Shown: piece by piece, positions 6,887 through 7,925 of the stretch | How positions within the stretch are numbered: position 1 is the stretch's first letter | Layout of the letters: every line of letters begins with the position of its first letter | DNA from: Anaerolineales bacterium | GTDB lineage: Bacteria; Chloroflexota; Anaerolineae; 4572-78; NAK82 | Length of the DNA stretch: 7,925 nucleotides | Direction: 5' to 3' | Assembly: GCA_024643945.1 (NCBI GenBank) | Contig: JAHELX010000266.1 | Span: 1 to 7,925, forward strand | Translations under genes and position numbers: made by a program | The notes under the pieces: model-generated | Seen by the model: only the letters and a program-made list of their open reading frames with translations | Database searches by the model: none | What the model was told of the DNA's origin: nothing

Positions 6887-6911
6887 GGTTGACTACAGGC
6901 AGAAGTGTTTT

Positions 6912-7925
6912 CTAATTCAACCGTTGGACGGCGTCTACGTTGCCCCCGGGATTAGCCCCGCCCCCCGGATATCGCAAGCGCACCAGGTGGAACGAATGGC
7001 CGGACGGCAGCGATGGTTGTGCTATGCCAATGTCTATGGTGATACCGCTTTTCTGCCCATTATCCTCATACAGGGCAGACTCAGGGATAAATTCTCCATC
7101 CCCTTCACCGTCAGCGGCGAAGCTATCAATGTTCGTCCCAGCCACACCGCCCGGCGAGCCATCCCAATTAAATACAGTGTACCAGCCGGAGACCCCATCC
7201 GAAAGCTCGACGGTAACATAATCAAGCAAAATACCTGGTACTCCAAGTCCGCCCGCGTTAGGATTCCACCACTCAAAGATGACCATGTCGGGGCCAGGTC
7301 CATCAACGATACCTCTGTCAACGCCAAAGTCCAGGGTGATCACGCCCGTGCCGGTAATGGCCGCCGCCAAACCATCCGGCGGCCCCGCAGCGTCATTGGC
7401 GTTGGTTACGACGCCAGTATAAGCGATGGACGTGGTGTACGTGTAAGGAATAATGTCATACGGTCGCGCCGAGACAATCGTGCTGGAGGGCGACTCGTGG
7501 CCCGCGATGTCCATGGTCCTCACATAATATGAGTAGGTGGTGCCATTGGTCACCGCCAGGTCAAGATAGCTGGGGCTGGTGACTGTGGCTAAGGGGGGCA
7601 CCACACCGGTTCGATAGACTCGATAGCCTGCCAGGTCAATTTCTGTATTAGGCTCCCAGCCCAGGACAACTTTGCGGTCGCCGGCGGCGGCGCGCAGATT
7701 AATCGGCGAAAGCGGCACGGTGTCAGTAATGATGGTAAAGGCGTTAAGCAGACTGCCAGCAGGGTCAGTGGGGCCAGGGTTGGTGATGACCAGCGTATAC
7801 ACCCCCAGATCCATACCGGCTGAACCGGCTGAATGAGAAGGCACGGTCGCCGCCAGCGTAATCGGACTGAGGTAGGTGACGCCGGTCAGCGACGTGCCAT
7901 CCAGGGCGCCCCGGAGATTGCCCGG
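6912..7925 (-). CDS. Partial secreted surface protein: IPT/TIG-like, FN3 and C-terminal beta-rich domain
   Basis: Only the last 337 codons are here. The frame is open to the window edge and the 5' part lies beyond 7925, so a GTG at 7844 is not the real start. In reading order, about 60 residues look like an IPT/TIG immunoglobulin-like domain (ITLAATVP, GVYTLVITNPG, NAFTI). A fibronectin type III domain follows (about 7716-7459 in plus coordinates; PINLRAAAGDRKVVLGWEP, GYRVYRT, TYSYYVRTMD). The last 180 residues begin with AGPPDG and ITLDFG and contain IVDGPGPDMVIFE, a motif I associate with C-terminal extracellular domains of large bacterial surface proteins. No LPXTG sorting motif, PEP-CTERM or C-terminal membrane segment is present, so it is probably secreted or held by its missing N-terminal part. 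Adhesion or glycan binding is possible but not shown. The TAG stop is at 6912-6914, with the shared terminator just beyond. Confidence 0.8.
   Translation of the reverse strand, partial: PGNLRGALDGTSLTGVTYLSPITLAATVPSHSAGSAGMDLGVYTLVITNPGPTDPAGSLLNAFTIITDTVPLSPINLRAAAGDRKVVLGWEPNTEIDLAGYRVYRTGVVPPLATVTSPSYLDLAVTNGTTYSYYVRTMDIAGHESPSSTIVSARPYDIIPYTYTTSIAYTGVVTNANDAAGPPDGLAAAITGTGVITLDFGVDRGIVDGPGPDMVIFEWWNPNAGGLGVPGILLDYVTVELSDGVSGWYTVFNWDGSPGGVAGTNIDSFAADGEGDGEFIPESALYEDNGQKSGITIDIGIAQPSLPSGHSFHLVRLRYPGGGANPGGNVDAVQRLN

Noticed and set aside
6885..7532. Plus-strand open frame of 215 codons near the window end
   Set aside because: It runs opposite the surface-protein gene, whose minus-strand frame has clear FN3 and other extracellular motifs. 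The plus reading shows no recognisable domain and begins inside the terminator hairpin.

Overview
The window reads as a moderately GC-rich bacterial chromosome segment, most likely from the phylum Chloroflexota (Anaerolineae/Caldilineae-like). This is inferred from style rather than a marker gene: exported proteins with long Thr/Pro-rich stalks, a lipoprotein that fuses TPRs to a lytic transglycosylase, a 7TM-GAF-PAS kinase-like sensor, and a LysM protein with Cys-containing LysM units are together typical of that group. No rRNA, tRNA, CRISPR array, phage gene or transposase gene is visible.

Layout. (1) 25-2523, plus: secreted lipoprotein with a Thr/Pro stalk, about eleven TPR-like repeats and a C-terminal Slt-type lytic transglycosylase domain. 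Its ATG has almost no leader and no Shine-Dalgarno. (2) 2524-2802: a non-coding gap. It begins with an 85-bp inverted-repeat element flanked by TA on both sides (MITE-like, CTAG target). A clear extended -10 promoter centred in a dyad follows, then a 5' leader with a small hairpin. (3) 2803-5724, plus: membrane sensor with seven predicted TM segments, GAF, a long coiled coil, PAS, HisKA and HATPase_c. The H-box carries Gln where the phospho-accepting His should be, while the ATP-binding boxes look intact. (4) 5738-6781, plus: membrane-anchored protein with two Cys-paired LysM domains on Thr/Pro-rich stalks, 13 bp downstream of the sensor and probably co-transcribed. (5) 6782-6911: convergent intergenic region with a perfect 16-bp inverted repeat, probably a bidirectional terminator. 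(6) 6912-7925, minus: the C-terminal part of a large secreted multidomain protein (IPT/TIG-like, fibronectin type III, then a C-terminal beta-rich domain). Its start lies beyond the window.

The genes share a cell-envelope theme. One cuts peptidoglycan, one probably binds it, one is a membrane sensor co-transcribed with the binder, and one is a surface or secreted adhesion-type protein. I see no convincing new defence or mobile system. The most notable items are the sensor with the missing phospho-acceptor His next to a LysM partner, the MITE-like element next to the dyad promoter, and the nested-palindrome terminator.
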